Positions 24,251-35,036 of a stretch of DNA of 64,000 bases are shown here, piece after piece. Numbering within the stretch: position 1 is the stretch's first letter; every line of letters starts with the position of its first letter. The stretch comes from Phlebotomus papatasi (Eukaryota > Arthropoda > Insecta > Diptera > Psychodidae), in assembly GCF_024763615.1 (NCBI RefSeq), contig NC_077224.1, forward strand, positions 17,019,078 through 17,083,077. The letters are read 5' to 3'. Made by a program: the position numbers and the translations under genes. The notes beneath the pieces are model-generated. The model worked only from the letters and a program-made list of their open reading frames with translations. It made no database searches and had not been told where the DNA came from.

Positions 24251-24787
24251 TTAACCCTCTAACGGGTAAGACCGCCTCCAGGCGGTCATTCTATAAATCG
24301 CATTTACTGCGATAACATTACTTATTTGAAGTTGAAATATCTACAGTGCCCTCAGTTATAGTCTTACTAACTTATTTTCTGAAGCTGAACTCATTTTGAC
24401 CTTACGTTTGCTTACAATCTTCAGTTTTGTGTAACAGGTCAGAGAAAAAACAACAAAATGTCGCTCGCGATATTTTGCGTTTTCAAATGCAAAAAAGATT
24501 GTTTTAAAGTAATCTAACTGTAGTAAGAATCTTATTTTCTGAAAGATATGTTCTTCTAGTTTGTATATTTTAATTGATAGTGTGAAAAAACTAGTAGTAA
24601 GAGTTTTAGAAGAAAAAAAGGAAAACCGCCTGTGGGCGGTCTTATCCGTTCAAGGGTAAATTTTCAAAAATTACCATTTTTTTTATTTAATTGATTTGGT
24701 TGTTCTTTTAAAATATATTATTATTTTGCAATATATTAATCATGGAAAACAATTGAGATTACACGAAGACTGTCCAAAATTAGTAAA

Positions 24788-24952
24788 ATGGTCGATTTCT
24801 GCGAATTAAGCGAAACTGATAAAGAAGCAGACTTCAACAGTGAGGATGAATTTCCTAATTCGTCCTTAAATGCCCCAGATGGTGAAATAAAACCAGAAGA
24901 TGCGCAATGTCATTCAAAGGACCTTCAAATTATACAACGTTTTCATAGCTGA
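24788..24952 (+). pseudogene. Possible remnant of a piggyBac transposase N-terminus (54 codons)
   Basis: An open frame begins MVDFCELSETDKEADFNSED and continues acidic (EF, then PEDAQ) until a stop inside the 23-bp tandem repeat. An acidic Ser/Glu/Asp-rich start is usual in piggyBac transposases ahead of the DDE domain, and the frame lies inside an element with piggyBac ends. No catalytic residues are present. Assignment rests on composition and context, not on a recognisable domain. Confidence 0.4.
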
Positions 24953-25025
24953 TCTGGTGACGTTTTCATAGCTGATCTGGTGACGTTTTCATAGCTGATC
25001 TAGTGACGTTTTCATAGCTGATCTA
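24938..25025 (+). repeat. 23-bp tandem repeat, about 3.8 copies
   Basis: CGTTTTCATAGCTGATCTGGTGA repeats at 24938, 24961, 24984 and 25007. The third copy has one change, and the fourth is cut after 19 nt. It replaces the expected continuation of the transposase frame. Confidence 0.9.
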
Positions 25026-25706
25026 TGACTTATTCGTTAAAAATCAGTCTTATTGAAAAACCTTGAGCTTCGTTAACGTCTAATTATAAAAATTATAAAC
25101 GTTTTTTTCCTAAAAATTATTATTTTTTAGATAATCATACAACATTCATCCATAAAAAACGTTTAAAATTCATTTATTTTACTATTTGTTCACTATTTTT
25201 TACTAAAAAAAAATTCAGTCTTTTTATGCCTTAAACCGATATGACCGCCTCCAGACGGTCTTTACCTTTTCTCACCTGGCGCCCAAACGGAAAGAGATAA
25301 TGAAGAATGGGTGGTATTTTTGAGTTCATTGGACTATTAGTTACCCTTGACAAAATTATTTAACTACTTTTTTTTGGATATTAAAGAAAACACCGTAAGA
25401 GGGTTAACAAATGGACTTTCATTGAATAACATCAAATATTTTCATCAAAAATATGAAATAATGCAACACAATTTCTCTTAACATTAACAAGTTTCCTAAG
25501 AATCCCATGTTTTTTTTTAGTGATTGTTTACCTTGTCGAGAATTTCTTTCAATAACTTAGAATTAATCAAGTCGATACAAAATCAAATAAGGTTTTCTGA
25601 TTCGTTAGATTAGAGATCACGAAATAAGACCCATTTTCCTGTTCTAAATGAACTCATAATTGCATTACAACGTGATTTCACTTTAGGTGGCCAAAAGTGC
25701 TTACAT

Positions 25707-25825
25707 CAGAGGTGTGTAAAAACGGTTGAAACCGAATAAACGTCAAAATAAGTTTGTTCTGGTAGCGTTTTTACCATTGACGTGCATGTTTCATTTGACG
25801 TTTATTCGGTTCTTGCACTCCTCTG
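25707..25825. mobile_element. hAT-type MITE, 119 bp, with exact 8-bp target duplication
   Basis: GCTTACAT occurs immediately before (25699-25706) and after (25826-25833). The ends are CAGAGGTGTG and the inverse of CAGAGGAGTG; GAACCGAATAAACGTCAAA is mirrored inside. An 8-bp duplication with CAGAGG ends is typical of the hAT superfamily. Confidence 0.85.
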
Positions 25826-25884
25826 GCTTACATGGTCAAAAGGGCTGACTCTACCCTAGTTTTGTGTTAAATTTCTAGCCTCAA

Positions 25885-26110
25885 TGTGCTGTACTCACTT
25901 ACGACTTAAGCCGAGAGACGACTTAGCGTAATTATAATCAAAATAATGATTTAACTGAATTCCCATCAGTTTCGTACTAACTAGTCTGTTGCTCAGCTTA
26001 AACCGAGAGACCGATTAGTCAGAAAGTGATAGAAATATAAAATATTCATTATTTCTATTATAATTACTTTAAGCCATATCTCGGCTTTAGTCTTAAGTGC
26101 GTCAAGGACA
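25885..26110. mobile_element. Palindromic MITE, AAGCCGAGAGAC family, copy 2
   Basis: CTTACGACTTAAGCCGAGAGACGACTTAGCG starts the copy, and CTTTAAGCCATATCTCGGCTTTAGTC with GTCAAGGAC closes it. The middle has an extra TTAAACCGAGAGACCGATTAG, so this may be two overlapping copies. Confidence 0.6.
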
Positions 26111-26119
26111 TAACGGCCT

Positions 26120-26235
26120 AACTAAGCCGTTTCTCAGCTTAAGCCAAAACATGGCTTAGTCAGAAACTGATGGAAATGTAATCTACTCATTTCTTTGATT
26201 ATAAATACGTTAAGCTGTCTCTCGGCTTAAGTCGT
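26120..26235. mobile_element. Palindromic MITE, AAGCCGAGAGAC family, copy 3
   Basis: CTAAGCCGTTTCTCAGCTTAAGCC at the left and GTTAAGCTGTCTCTCGGCTTAAG at the right are inverted. It directly adjoins copy 2 and a tRNA-like segment. Confidence 0.6.
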
Positions 26236-26239
26236 AAGT

Positions 26240-26305
26240 GTTTTCGAACAAGAATCGAACCGAGGGCCTCTCCAACACAAAGCCAGCACTTTGAATTACC
26301 GAGAT
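26240..26305 (-). repeat. tRNA-like segment, probable SINE head
   Basis: Read on the minus strand, GGTAATTCAAAGTGCTGGC resembles a Pol III A box region and GGTTCGATTCTTG (26249-26261) fits the B box. The acceptor stem does not pair, so this is not a functional tRNA. Confidence 0.5.
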
Positions 26306-26319
26306 TCCTTAAAAAAGTG

Positions 26320-27990
26320 CCACAATTCTGTATTCAATTTATTTTGACATTTTGACAACTGTCGTCAGAGCCTATCGTGAAAAAACACAGCGCCCTCACG
26401 TGGAGAAAAATTGACAGCTGCTTAGCTGAAAATTTAGCATTCCAATCAACAGGTGTTAGCTGAGATATTCTTGCGAATTTGTTAGATAATTTAGTGAAAC
26501 ATACAGGTATTCTTTCAGAAAATCAATGCAATCTATAAATAAATAAAACCAACAATTCCAACCCCAAACAACAAAACACCATTTGAAAAAAAACTACAAC
26601 TTTTATCCAACAAGGACGTATAATTCTATCAAATACCTCTCTCTTTGCTATTTAGAATGCAAAATCAATGAAAATTGTCACCACAAGAAAATCAGTTGGA
26701 GAGAGAGAAATAACACTGGAAAATTCCAGAGTGACGAGGAGTGAAAGAAGTTGAAATAAATCTATAAATAATGCAGCAGATTCATTTGGCATTTTTCCGC
26801 CAACTAATTACCCTAAATTATGTGTTGAAGCTTAATACTGAAATATGCATTTTATCGATTATAAACTCTTATACTCGTATTTATCAAATATTTATCAAGG
26901 AAACTCTCTGGTTTTGTGGGAATACGGACACATGGAAAATCACTTATAATGTTCAAAGTCTTTCATCGGCAAAACCACACACAAACACCCCCATCAAAAG
27001 CAATTCCAAAATCTAATCTATAAGTCTCTCTCAGAAGAGATTATTATCGTATAAGACATTAATGTTTATTCATTGGTTATAGTATTTTTTTTGTGAAAAA
27101 TAACTTCACCCCAATATAAAAAAAAAATGAAAAAAAATACATATGACAAGGGAAAAAATAACTCAATAAAAAAAACTTATTAATAATAAAAGCCAAGTGA
27201 ACATACCTGTTTTTCTCCAACTCGTTGTGCGTCGTTCTGTAATTACAAACAAATAAATCAGGTGAAAAATAGTTGATAAAGCATCATCAATATTTAATGG
27301 AGAGGAAAACCAATGTTGGAAAAGATATTTATTTGTTGAGTCAATTAAGAACCATAAATACACAACACCCAAAAACTTTTTCTTCATGTGTAGAGAAGGT
27401 GTATATAAAATATTTCAACAGTTGCATACATTTCATCAAAATTCCATATATTCTCCTTTTTCCCCTCTAACCCCATCTAAAATAGTTCTAGAATTTATCT
27501 CACTTGTGTTTATTAATTATGTTCTACATTTCTGAAGAAAAGTTTATACGCAAAAGTATTGGATTATTTCACCATTTTCCATATAAATTTTCTAAAATAA
27601 AATACAATGAGAAATTCTCAACTATAATTTAATGGTAATTTCACACAGCTTGCACTCATCTCAAAATCCGAGATGAAAACTTACAAATTCACATTAGAAA
27701 TGCTTTAAATTTTCACTTATCCACTTTTGTTTTTGGCACAATAACTCTGCAGAAACTGTGTGAAAAAGCGAAATTAGTCCTTTAGCAGGAAAATCTAATA
27801 GTGCACTTTTAGTAGAATCCTTTTACAAGTATTACTAATAAACTCGACAACAAGTTGAAAAAGCGTACAACTAATAATGCACTTGAGAGAATAACTTTAC
27901 ACTACAGGGTGTATCAAGAAATGTAACATAGCCATGGAATTACAAAATTTGTTATTTGACCGACTTTCAATTGATTTAATTTCCCAGAAA
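26320..27990. other. AT-rich flanks of the microexon; no further exon recognised
   Basis: Apart from the 30-nt exon at 27207-27236, this interval shows A/T-rich low-complexity sequence only. Confidence 0.45.
27207..27236 (-). CDS. 30-nt microexon: start of the Mad/Mxd bHLH basic region
   Basis: Minus-strand exon bounded by acceptor TTGTAATTACAG and donor GTATGT, with a branchpoint-like CTGAT about 22-26 nt upstream of the acceptor. With the CG left over from the upstream exon it reads (R)TTHNELEKN and then AG, which becomes Arg if the next exon starts with a purine. THNELEKNR is the DNA-contacting start of the basic region in the MXD family (MXD1 and MXI1 have STHNELEKNRRAHLR). It differs from the Mnt type as I recall it (VHNKLEKN). 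Exon length is a multiple of three and phase is 2 on both sides. Skipping it would therefore keep the frame but remove half of the basic region, giving a protein that should dimerise but bind DNA poorly. The next exon (RAHLR..., loop, helix 2) was looked for on the minus strand down to position 1 and not found. Confidence 0.9.
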
Positions 27991-27994
27991 ACTC

Positions 27995-28030
27995 ATTAAG
28001 TACTTATTAAGCACTTAATAAGTACTTAAT
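27995..28030. repeat. 36-bp near-perfect palindrome
   Basis: ATTAAGTACTTATTAAG is followed by its reverse complement, with a single mismatch pair at the centre. It lies about 50 bp before the start of the GCCAAAATTCCGAA minisatellite. Confidence 0.8.
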
Positions 28031-28084
28031 TTAATGGAAGGCTCCAATTATAAATAGTACATTCTCGTTGCTAAAAACATATTA

Positions 28085-29140
28085 TTTTGTTACGGAATGA
28101 CCAAAATTCCGAAAAGTTAATATCCTGAATATCGAAATTCCGAAAAGGCCATAGTTCTGAAAGACAAAATTCCGAATGAGTCAAACTCCTGAAAAAACCA
28201 AAATTCCGAAAGCCAAATTTCTGAAAAGGCCAGAATCTCGAAAGCTGAAATCCCGAATGGATCAAATACCCGATAACTCTAAATTCCGAATGGCTTGAAA
28301 TCTCGAAAAGCCAAAATCATGATCGCAAAAATTCAGAAAAGGTCTTAACCACGTAAGCCAAAATCCTAAATAAGACAAATACCCGAAAAGCCCAAATTCC
28401 GAATGAAACCGAAATTCCAAATGGGTCGAAATCTCGAAAAGCCAAAATCCTGAATGGGTGAAATTCCTGAAAAGCCCAAATTCCAGAAAAAAGCCAAAAT
28501 CCTGAACGCCAAAATTCCGAAAAGGTCTTAACTACGAAAGCCAAAATCCTGAATAAGTCAAATTCCCAAAACGACTAAATTCCGAATAGACCAAAATTCC
28601 TAATAGGTCAAAACAGCGAAAAACCAAAATCCTGAACGCCAAAATTCCGAAAAGGTCTTAACAATGTAAGCTAAAATCCTGAATAAGTCAAATTCCAAAA
28701 ACGACCAAATTCCCAATAGACCAAAATTCCTAATGGGTCAAAATCCCGAAAAGCCAAAACCTGAACGCCAACATTCTGAAAAGGCCATAATTCCGAAAGC
28801 CAAATTTCAAATTGGGGCAAATTCTCGAAAAGCCCAAATTGCGAATGGACCAAAATCCCGAATGGATCAAACTCCAAAGAAACCAAAATCCTAGACGCCA
28901 AAATTCCGAAATAACTATAATCCCGAAAGACAAAATCCGGAATGGGTCAAATTTCCGAAAAGACTAAATTCCGAATGGATCAAAATCCTGCACGGACCGA
29001 AGTCTTAAAAAGCCAAAATCCCAAAAGTGAAAACTCCGAAAAGGCCATAGTCCTTAATGGGTCAAATTCCCGAAAAGCCCAAATACTGAATGGACTAAAA
29101 TTCCGAATTAGTCGAAATCTAGGATAGATAAAATTCCAAA
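28085..29140. repeat. 1 kb degenerate minisatellite, unit near 17-20 bp
   Basis: Over 50 variants of AAATTCCGAAAAGCC / AAATCCCGAATGGGTC follow one another. Small higher-order blocks are visible: GAACGCCAAAATTCCGAAAAG followed by GTCTTAAC recurs near 28510 and 28635, with a weaker form near 28320. Several frames of 60-76 codons cross it because the unit lacks stops (FGFRNFGF-like translations), but these are repeat artefacts. A shorter patch occurs at 20.87 kb. Confidence 0.9.
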
Positions 29141-29144
29141 GAAC

Positions 29145-31085
29145 TACATTTCACATAAGAATATCAACCAATAAAATAAAAGAATTTCAACTATATAAAC
29201 GCCATAGGGCGTTATGCATTTCAGGTCTGAATTTAAAATCGAACATCAAGCTCTTTAATTGAATATTAGTTTTGATAGGTAAGGCATAAAGAAAATTCTA
29301 GCATTTTTAGAAGTTATTAGGTTAACATTACACAGTAGCACAAATCAATCAATTATGCGTTGCTCATCAGAAACAGCCCTACAGTTGCTTCAGTTTTTTG
29401 AGAATTGCTCTAATAATTTTGCCAAAAATTTTGGATTTCCACTTCTAAGATCACTCAATAATGATAAATACTTATATTTCCTTATTCTGTCAAGTACTGA
29501 TGCAGTTTTCTTGTGTTGAAACTGTGTTGAAACATGTGCAGTGTTCTTTCTATGAAAAACGACTTTTCATATTAATGCTATAATTCTTGTGAGCAACACA
29601 TATGGAATTGTACGGCCTTGGCACATTTGGAGAAATCCTCGTAAAAAATGACTTTTTCACGAAATTTTGTCATTTCTCCCGACAGTATACAAATAATTCT
29701 GCATTTTCAATTCTGAGTTTAAGGTTGAGAGAAAAGATCTTGTCAGAGAACCTCTCCTAAGTGAATAGGCCTTTCTGATCCTCTAAAGAAAAAGTAGAAA
29801 CTTCTCAAACCTCATTTTGGTAACTAAAACGGTCATCAGACCAAAGGTTTATCCATAACACTTAACTAATTTCTCAACAGGCAAGATTTTTCAGGACCTT
29901 TGGTAACTGGGTTAAACCTCCTGACTGAAGCCCGAATAAGGCGTCCCTAATGAGAACCGGGCATTACGGCTATGCCATTACAAAGTTTCAACAAAAAAGT
30001 GATTGATATTTTGACAAATGCTTTTCAAAGAAAACAAAACATAGAAAATATAGAATAACATAGAAAATCACAGAAAACTACTGTAAAAAAACCTATTGGT
30101 TCTATGTCCTTTTGATTTATATTTAAAACCACCCTGTGTGTGACCGAGTCTCTATTTTGTAATTAAAACTTTTGTCCACACCCTCGTCAGAGAAAAGCAC
30201 TTTATAATGTGGATTTAGAGTAGAAAACACGAAGCACCAATCACCACCCATATTACTCCCCAAAAAATCCACCGAATATCAAAACAAAAAGAACAAAAAA
30301 AAAAAAGAACAAGAAGGAAGAGGAAAAGGGATCAAAATGAATCCAAGAAATCTCCTCAAACATTTGTGCACACAAAATGTCTTTTCCTATTTCTTGTTCA
30401 ATTGAAAGACAACATCACAGAGGGCAAGAGAATCAAAAAGTGCCAGAGAAATAAGAATGAGAACTATAAAAATATTCAATATACAATAAAATTACCCTAC
30501 AATTTATCCATCTATTGAATTGTATTCTTGGTGAGACAAAGAAAAATAGTTTTTTTTTTTTTATTTTTCTTCTTTCTTAGCTCACTTCTTCACCCATCTC
30601 TTCTTCACCAAGGCATCTCTCATTCCTCCATATAAACATTTTGCTTTTGGGTTTTATCCATTGTAATTCAACACACAAACACATCTAAGTGAATAAAATT
30701 GATTGTAATTCACAGGGGCTTTTCATACAACACATTCGAATACCAAATCCATCAATTGGATCTTTTCGCCAAGTTCGATTGTGAAAAACAAGAGGAGGGA
30801 AAGGGAATTTCGATGGAATTTCTTGGAAAGTCATGCTGCTGGGGAAAAGTCAAATCACTCTTTTGTAAACATTTACGGACGATTTCGTGCATTTAATTAA
30901 AATTGAAAGGAAAAAGGGATAAAGGGTAGTAAACAACACGAAGAAAGATATATTGTGAGACAGTGACAATAGCCAAGCTGATATTCTTTCTTTTTTTTAA
31001 AGTGAGAATTTTTTTAGTTAACGTACTTGTGCTTAAGCAAAATTTAAATTTTTCAACGATAATCTCTTTTTGTTACTGAAAAATG
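29145..31085. other. Gene-free interval
   Basis: Mostly AT-rich. A SINE-like word group (CTGACTGAAGCCCGAATAAGGCG) lies near 29928-29950. Poly-A occurs near 30296-30310 and poly-T near 30549-30562. Nothing else is recognised. Confidence 0.4.
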
Positions 31086-31092
31086 TCTAATA

Positions 31093-31422
31093 CAGTCGAG
31101 TTCCTCAAATTTGAACTCCTCAAATTTGAACGACGGTTGAGTTCAAAATGTAAAATTTGAGGTTATGTGAAGAAAGTTTTGCGTGCAGTTCCATTTTTCT
31201 TTGATTTTTCCTCAATGTTATCGTATTATATTAACTTCCGCAACTAATTCCATCTATTTCACAATAAATTACATTAATATATTTTCTAAAGTTGTTTATC
31301 TTAATTTAGGGAAAGTGAATTTCACATAATTTCCGTTATGTTTTTGAAAATATTGTTCAAATTTGAGGAGTGAGAAATGTCATCTATACCCCCCAAATGT
31401 TCAAATTTGAGGAACTCTACTG
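31093..31422. mobile_element. Tc1/mariner-type MITE, 330 bp
   Basis: TA+CAGTCGAGTTCCTCAAATTTG at the left and CAAATTTGAGGAACTCTACTG+TA at the right form inverted ends with few mismatches. TA target duplication and CAGT-type ends are usual for Tc1/mariner. An extra inner copy of CTCAAATTTGAAC lies beside each end. Confidence 0.85.
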
Positions 31423-31439
31423 TATTTTAAAATAATAAA

Positions 31440-33300
31440 GACAAACAGTCACTACAGATAAGTTGACAGCTGTCAGATTCAAAATTACTGTGTACTTGAC
31501 GAATATTTAATGCATTAAAATTCGTCAAGCTTTGCCAATGTAACGAAAATTCATAAATTGACGAAAAAATAATTACACGGTTTAGAGGTTGAGATGAAGA
31601 CTAATCATATAATGACAGCTAATCGGTAATATTTGACGTATTTGAATTGGATCGCTCAATTTATGTTCATATCAGATTGAGATTTTATTTACTGAAGAAA
31701 ACTTAAGAATTAAGCAGTAATCATGTATGCTAGTAAAAAGGACTAATACGTTATAAAAGTTAGGCATATACAAACTGACAGTCAATATGACAAGCTGTCA
31801 CTTTTGCATAGTCCAATATTATCCGCTGTTCCTGAGATCTTCTTGAGAAATTACTTTTTGGGTTACGGAAACTTTTTGATAGATCTTCGAAGTTGATAGA
31901 TGACAGATGTCAAGATCATAATTGTTTTAATTAGTAACAATTCTTAGTGATAAAATTTGTCAAGTTGTTATATTAATTTGACGAAAAGTTAATTTCATAA
32001 TATTCAGATTGAAGGAGATGTTATGATTTACAAAATTATTGACAGATGAACGACAATTTGACATATTTAATCTCTTTAGTCATGTTTATATTCATTTATT
32101 TTGTGATCCCTTTCATTGAAAAAAAACTTATGGCGTCTACACTCTAGAAGCAATTTTCGTCAAAAATTGCCATTTAAAAAAAATGTTACGTTTCTGCCTA
32201 CAATGATAGGGGAAATTTTCTTTAAAAAAGCTTTTTTTTTTTAATTGCTCCTGTGTAGACAGCTTTAGGGATTAAGCAGTAACCGGTTATTCTAGCTAAT
32301 AATGACTACATGGTTACCTCGTAGATGGTAAACAAATTGACAGTCAATATGACAAGCTGTCAGTTTTGCATAATTCAATAATTTCGGTTACCCCTGAGCC
32401 CTGAGTTAAAAATATCCGTTTAAGTCACGAAAACTCTATTAGTAGATATTAGACATTGACAGATGACAACTTCGATGACAAATGGCAAATTCAATATTTG
32501 AATTTTTTTTCAGTTAACTGTCACAAAATCATATTGTAATCCAAACGATAAGCAAGACTAGTAGCTAGTCTATTTCTCAGGATTTATTTTGATGAAACTC
32601 CTCCATTAGACATTGACAGCTGACAGATAAATTAACAGCTGTCATCTTTTATATTATTTTCTTGATAAACGCTAATAATTAATTCAGAAAAGAGATTAAA
32701 TTGCGTAGAATATAAGCAAAAGCTGACCACTTTTGAAAGTGATTACTGCAAAATAGATTTATATCTATTGTAATTTAAATTTATTTGATGAAATCCAAAA
32801 ACAAAACATTCTAAAAGTCTTTAAATTGAAAATATTACTTTATAATACAAAAATGAACAACAAGGGTAGCATTCGGAAAGGCCGACACTTAAGAAAGAGC
32901 TCAAGTTCATATGTATATTTGTGTGCTATAGCTATCTTCCAAAGTCCGACTTTCGGCACAGAAACTAGCTCAATTTTTAAATAGACTTAAATAGTTTTTT
33001 TTTTAAATTAAATATGGCTACATGGCAGATTGGGCAGCAAAATTGTGAAAATTGTCAGAAAATATGTACCAGTTCTTAATTGTTCAATAAAAAATCTTCA
33101 CTCCATCATAATAGTAAAATATTGACAAAGGGATAATTAAATTATTAAGCACCTTGATGAAATATTTCACAGAAAACAAATGTTTGTACCATTGAAAATG
33201 CCGAAAAACTCGGTTGACATTTATTTGACAGTGACATCTGACAGGTAAAATAACATCTGTCAATAAGCTTGACAGTTGTCAATGTTTGAAATTCAAATTT
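31440..33300. repeat. Tandem array with a unit near 430 bp, rich in TGACAG/CTGTCA
   Basis: ATTAAGCAGTAA...CTAGTAA...ACTGACAGTCAATATGACAAGCTGTCACTTTTGCATA occurs near 31710-31810 and again near 32270-32370. TTGACAGATGACA words recur near 31460, 31890 and 32457. Allowing for the MITE at 32135-32260 the spacing is about 430 bp, giving three to four degenerate units. GACAGCTGTC palindromes are frequent. Confidence 0.65.
32135..32260. mobile_element. Small MITE with GTCTACAC ends inside the 430-bp array
   Basis: The ends GTCTACACTCTAGAAGCAATT and the inverse AATTGCTCCTGTGTAGAC bound 126 bp. The neighbouring array unit has no such segment between AAAACTTA and ATTAAGCAGTAA, so this is an insertion into one unit. 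Confidence 0.65.
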
Positions 33301-34420
33301 TTCCTACATAAACTCTGCAAAATCTATTTTTTTGCATGAAAAAAAAACTCCAACTAGAATTTAACAGAAAATCTAGATGAAAAAACACGATATTCTTTTC
33401 CATGACGAGATAATTATTCAGTCTGTCGAAAACAACAAAAGAGAAGAGCAGTATACTGTATGCTCATGATTGTAGAATTCACAGTTTCTGGTAGAATGAT
33501 TAACCTCCTTCACGCTATGGATGATTTCCACAATATTTGCTTTATTGTTAAAATTGTCATGTCAAATGGGCCACTTTTCGCGCTCGCGCGCGTGACTCAC
33601 TGGATGGCAAATACTGTGACTTTTCTCCCAACAATATATTCTTTGCATATATATTCACCTCACCACCCATCCAAATCCCACTCCACCTTCCACCTTCCCT
33701 GACCCAACCATTTGTCGCGTAATGTTGGAAATACGAACTATACGAAAAAACGGTCATATTAAAATTTCTCTCGTTGCCCAATCCCCCCTGAATATTGTGT
33801 CCGCCGCTGAGAAGACAAAGAAATTGAGATAGAGAGCATTGGCCTGTCCGTATTAGCAAAAAACACAAACACCATCGTAAACATCGAATGCAGTTTTGTG
33901 GTCGTTTGGATTAACATTTCTGGGTCACGAGAAGGTACAATAGTGACATTAATTGATGTCTATTAATTATAGTGAATGGTTCATTTAATTCGGTTTCATG
34001 TTGTGTCGTTAGCATTACTTCTCTCTTTTAGTTAATTTTTTTTTGTTTTATTTCTTGCAACATATTACCATGAGATTGGTCTTTGAGTCTTTTTTTTTAT
34101 AGAGAAAGTCCGATAGGATATATTTGTTAACGTAATTATTCGTATTAGGACGAACAGTTTTTCATTAAAAGAAGTACCTGTAAGAGGGGAATTGTGTAAC
34201 AATATCACAATGTCACATGACAGGTTTTCGTGGTAAATTCGGGAGCAAGACAACGTTAAAAAATGCGTTTTGACAGCAACTGCCAGTGTGATCTATCCGA
34301 ATGCTGAATATTCTTACATTAAAAAAAACCTAGATAATCCCAGCATATTATTATACAATGTAACATCAAAAGCATGAGTAGAGGAGACCGGAGCAGAATT
34401 AGTTAGGGGTTGAATTAGAC
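33300..34420. other. Gene-free interval
   Basis: A short GC-rich word (CGCGCTCGCGCGCGTGAC, near 33580) stands out. Overlapping plus and minus frames at 33460-33868 show no known domain. Otherwise AT-rich. Confidence 0.35.
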
Positions 34421-34529
34421 AGTAAGTAAGCTGTTACAGTTTTCCTTAGAAATAACACTGTCATTTTGTACATTGTTCAGTTTACAAATTTATTATTCGG
34501 TTTGCAATGTTTCGTGAAACACAACTGTG

Positions 34530-34600
34530 ACAGTCGAGCCGGGGATCACACCGTTCAAGAGTCGAACGCTCTTACCAATTGCACCACGGGCTCCCCTTGT
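34530..34600 (-). repeat. tRNA-like segment, degenerate tRNA or SINE head
   Basis: On the minus strand, GAGCCCGTGGTGCAATTGGTAAGAGC resembles the acceptor and D arm with an A box. CGTTC/GAACG could form an anticodon stem, and GAGCC pairs with GGCTC. The T arm lacks a GGTTCGA box and position 33 is not T, so I do not call a working tRNA gene. Confidence 0.5.
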
Positions 34601-34847
34601 TGCTAAAACTTGATGTAAATTTCTTTGGTTCAATTATTAGGTGCTATAATCGAAAAAATGTTAACGTGTTCGCAATTTTGGCAATTAGAATATCGATAGT
34701 TTTGTACCTTGATGCCAATTACACAACAATGGTTTCTATAAAAAGCATTCAGATGCTTGAATTAATTTGCTATCAATTCCTTAATGTTATTCTCGAACAT
34801 TACAAAGAACTGGTCTAAACGGTTCAAACGGTCCAAACCATAAAAAC

Positions 34848-35036
34848 CATAATCGTGGTGGGTATCTCTGATATCTTTTATACTTAAAAAAAGTTTTGTC
34901 ATTTTAGCAAGACGTTTATCGAAATAATGTTCTTCTATTAAGATTATAAACACTCTTGTGATATACTTGACTCGTTAAAATGATAAAACTTTATATACGC
35001 GTATAAAAAATATCAGAGATACGAACCACGATTATA
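34848..35036. repeat. Inverted repeat, about 37-bp arms
   Basis: CCATAATCGTGGTGGGTATCTCTGATATCTTTTATAC at the left is mirrored by GTATAAAAAATATCAGAGATACGAACCACGATTATACGG at the right, with about 115 bp between. A CTCTGAAATATG end near 35140-35150 may belong to a relative of the MITE at 19908-20149. Confidence 0.65.

Larger units (their letters stand above)
24255..25403. mobile_element. piggyBac-type non-autonomous element, 1,149 bp
   Basis: TTAA flanks both ends (24251-24254, 25404-25407). The termini are CCCTCTAACGG and the inverse CCGTAAGAGGG (10 of 11 match). CCC ends plus a TTAA duplication are the mark of piggyBac elements. Palindromes of the type GACCGCCTCCAGGCGGTC lie just inside the left end (near 24269-24287), in mid-element (24626-24644, ACCGCCTGTGGGCGGTC) and near the right end (25243-25261). 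A possible transposase N-terminus remains at 24788-24952; the catalytic core is absent. Confidence 0.85.
1..27206 (-). other. Probable downstream intron (3' of the microexon), continuing past the window start
   Basis: The microexon ends in a donor and the protein must continue with RAHLR, helix 1, loop and helix 2. No such sequence was recognised on the minus strand between 1 and 27206. The simplest reading is an intron longer than 27 kb, with the zipper exons outside the window. The interval holds many TA-flanked MITEs, two G-rich tracts and a piggyBac-type element. Confidence 0.5.

Noticed and set aside
28071..28933. Several 60-76-codon frames with FGFRNFGF-like repeats
   Set aside because: They are translations of the minisatellite unit. 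The same pattern appears in more than one frame and on both strands.
28085..29140. CRISPR-like array
   Set aside because: Units are short, degenerate and contiguous with no unique spacers of constant length, and the genome is eukaryotic.
30699..30896. 65-codon frame with several Cys residues
   Set aside because: No family resemblance, no splice context, and isolated within intronic repeats.
33580..33600. GC-rich CGCGCTCGCGCGCG word as a promoter CpG element
   Set aside because: A single short alternating purine/pyrimidine run. No other promoter signal or nearby first exon was seen.
34530..34600. Functional tRNA gene on the minus strand
   Set aside because: No T at position 33, no proper T arm or B box, and mismatched D stem. 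Recorded as tRNA-like only.
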